A stretch of DNA of 23,446 nt, taken from assembly GCA_964354135.1 (NCBI GenBank), contig CAYGZA010000065.1, positions 1 to 23,446 on the forward strand. Reading direction: 5' to 3'. The notes beneath the pieces are model-generated. The model did not search any database. It saw nothing but the letters and a program-made list of their open reading frames with translations, and was not told the DNA's origin. Positions 23,065-23,446 of the stretch are shown in pieces. Origin of the DNA: CAYGZA01 sp964354135. Its GTDB lineage: Bacteria > Planctomycetota > Planctomycetia > Pirellulales > Thermoguttaceae. The first letter of the stretch is position 1; every line of letters starts with the position of its first letter. The position numbers and the translations under genes are program-made.

Positions 23065-23082
23065 GGGCACCTTCGGGTGCTC
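23065..23082 (+). terminator. UUCG hairpin after the DUF499 gene
   Basis: GGGCACC and GGTGCTC form a 7-bp stem with one G:U pair around a C(UUCG)G tetraloop, 21 bp after the stop codon. There is no T tract, so it may protect the mRNA 3' end or act as a weak or Rho-aided terminator. Confidence 0.45.
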
Positions 23083-23088
23083 GACACT

Positions 23089-23322
23089 TCACTTCTGCCA
23101 GTCTGACGTCACGGTGCCGAAATGCACTGGGACAATGTTGGGGTGGTCCAGGCTAGCCAGGACTCGGGCCTCGGAGATGTGGACTTCGATGTGCTCAGGG
23201 CTGTTGACCAAGTGGCGGCGCGGCACCTTGACCGCCACAGGGCGTTTCAGCACGTCGTCGTAGCCTTGGTAGGGCCCTGGGTTTTTTGGCGAGAAAATGT
23301 TCAGGCGAGAACATAGGACGCT
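23089..23322 (-). pseudogene. Remnant of a Ser/Thr protein kinase gene
   Basis: Reading the minus strand, the frame between stops at 23325-23323 and 23091-23089 gives YQGYDDVLKRPVAVKVPRR and EARVLASLDHPNIVPVHFG. These match the N-lobe of Hanks-type kinases: the VAVK strand with the ATP-anchoring Lys, the alpha-C helix Glu and the following HPNIV strand. The Gly-rich loop is missing upstream, no start codon is placed suitably, and the frame ends soon after GTVTSDWQK. The catalytic HRD and DFG regions are absent. It is therefore a broken fragment, of a family very numerous in Planctomycetota. Confidence 0.75.
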
Positions 23323-23349
23323 TCAGCAGGTCGTTGGGGGCCCTCCGGG

Positions 23350-23371
23350 GGCATACCCATAGGGTATTGCC
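23350..23371. repeat. Hairpin near the window end
   Basis: GGCATACCC, loop ATA, GGGTATTGCC forms a 9-bp stem with a single bulge. It lies in a non-coding stretch beyond the kinase remnant. The remaining bases to 23446 show no gene. Confidence 0.5.
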
Positions 23372-23446
23372 ACTAGGAGTTCACTCGACCGTTCCGTCGG
23401 CACCCTATCCTGCAAAGTCAGTCCCAAGGGGGCACTCAGTCTGTAC

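Noticed and set aside
23041..23446. Right attachment site
   Set aside because: I looked for a copy of the tRNA 3' end (GGTTCAAGTCC and flanks) and found none; GTTCAGGCG at 23299-23307 does not extend.

Overview
The window looks like a high-GC member of the Planctomycetota. The grounds are a multi-pass membrane protein of a planctomycete type, a broken Ser/Thr-kinase gene of the kind abundant there, and small palindromic repeats between and inside genes. The species cannot be named from this sequence.

Region 1 (1-3754) reads as ordinary chromosome. It holds the start of a membrane protein and a xylulokinase (both minus strand), a divergent lipoprotein resembling ABC-transporter sugar-binding proteins, and a tRNA-Ala(CGC) with a near-consensus promoter and the G3:U70 alanine identity pair.

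Region 2 (3693-6083) is the left end of an apparent integrative element. A tyrosine recombinase reads into the tRNA gene on the opposite strand, so its last 20 codons are tRNA antisense. It lies 3 bp behind a RelE/ParE-type toxin and XRE antitoxin pair, and all three appear to share one promoter carrying an inverted-repeat operator. A repeat-rich gap follows.

Region 3 (6084-11506) holds a 1328-residue minus-strand protein with visibly lower GC: an XRE helix-turn-helix, a PD-(D/E)xK-like nuclease domain (QxK form), a P-loop NTPase of STAND type and a long helical C-terminus. A palindrome lies at its start codon. This resembles the antiviral STAND (Avs) plan with an added DNA-binding domain. 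To its right are a structured non-coding stretch with an orphan terminator, and a small zinc-ribbon protein.

Region 4 (11507-23044) is a plus-strand cluster: SNF2-type helicase with a DUF3883 C-terminus, two-helix membrane protein, DUF1156 DNA methyltransferase, AAA/DUF4143 ATPase and DUF499 ATPase. DUF499 and DUF1156 proteins are known from anti-phage gene clusters, and helicase, methylase and DUF499 recall parts of BREX type 3, but PglZ, BrxA and BrxF are absent here. I read it as a defence system with an unusual gene set. The methylase gene carries several in-frame repeat insertions.

The last 400 bp hold a hairpin and a kinase-gene remnant. No second copy of the tRNA 3' end was seen, so the right border of the element probably lies outside the window.
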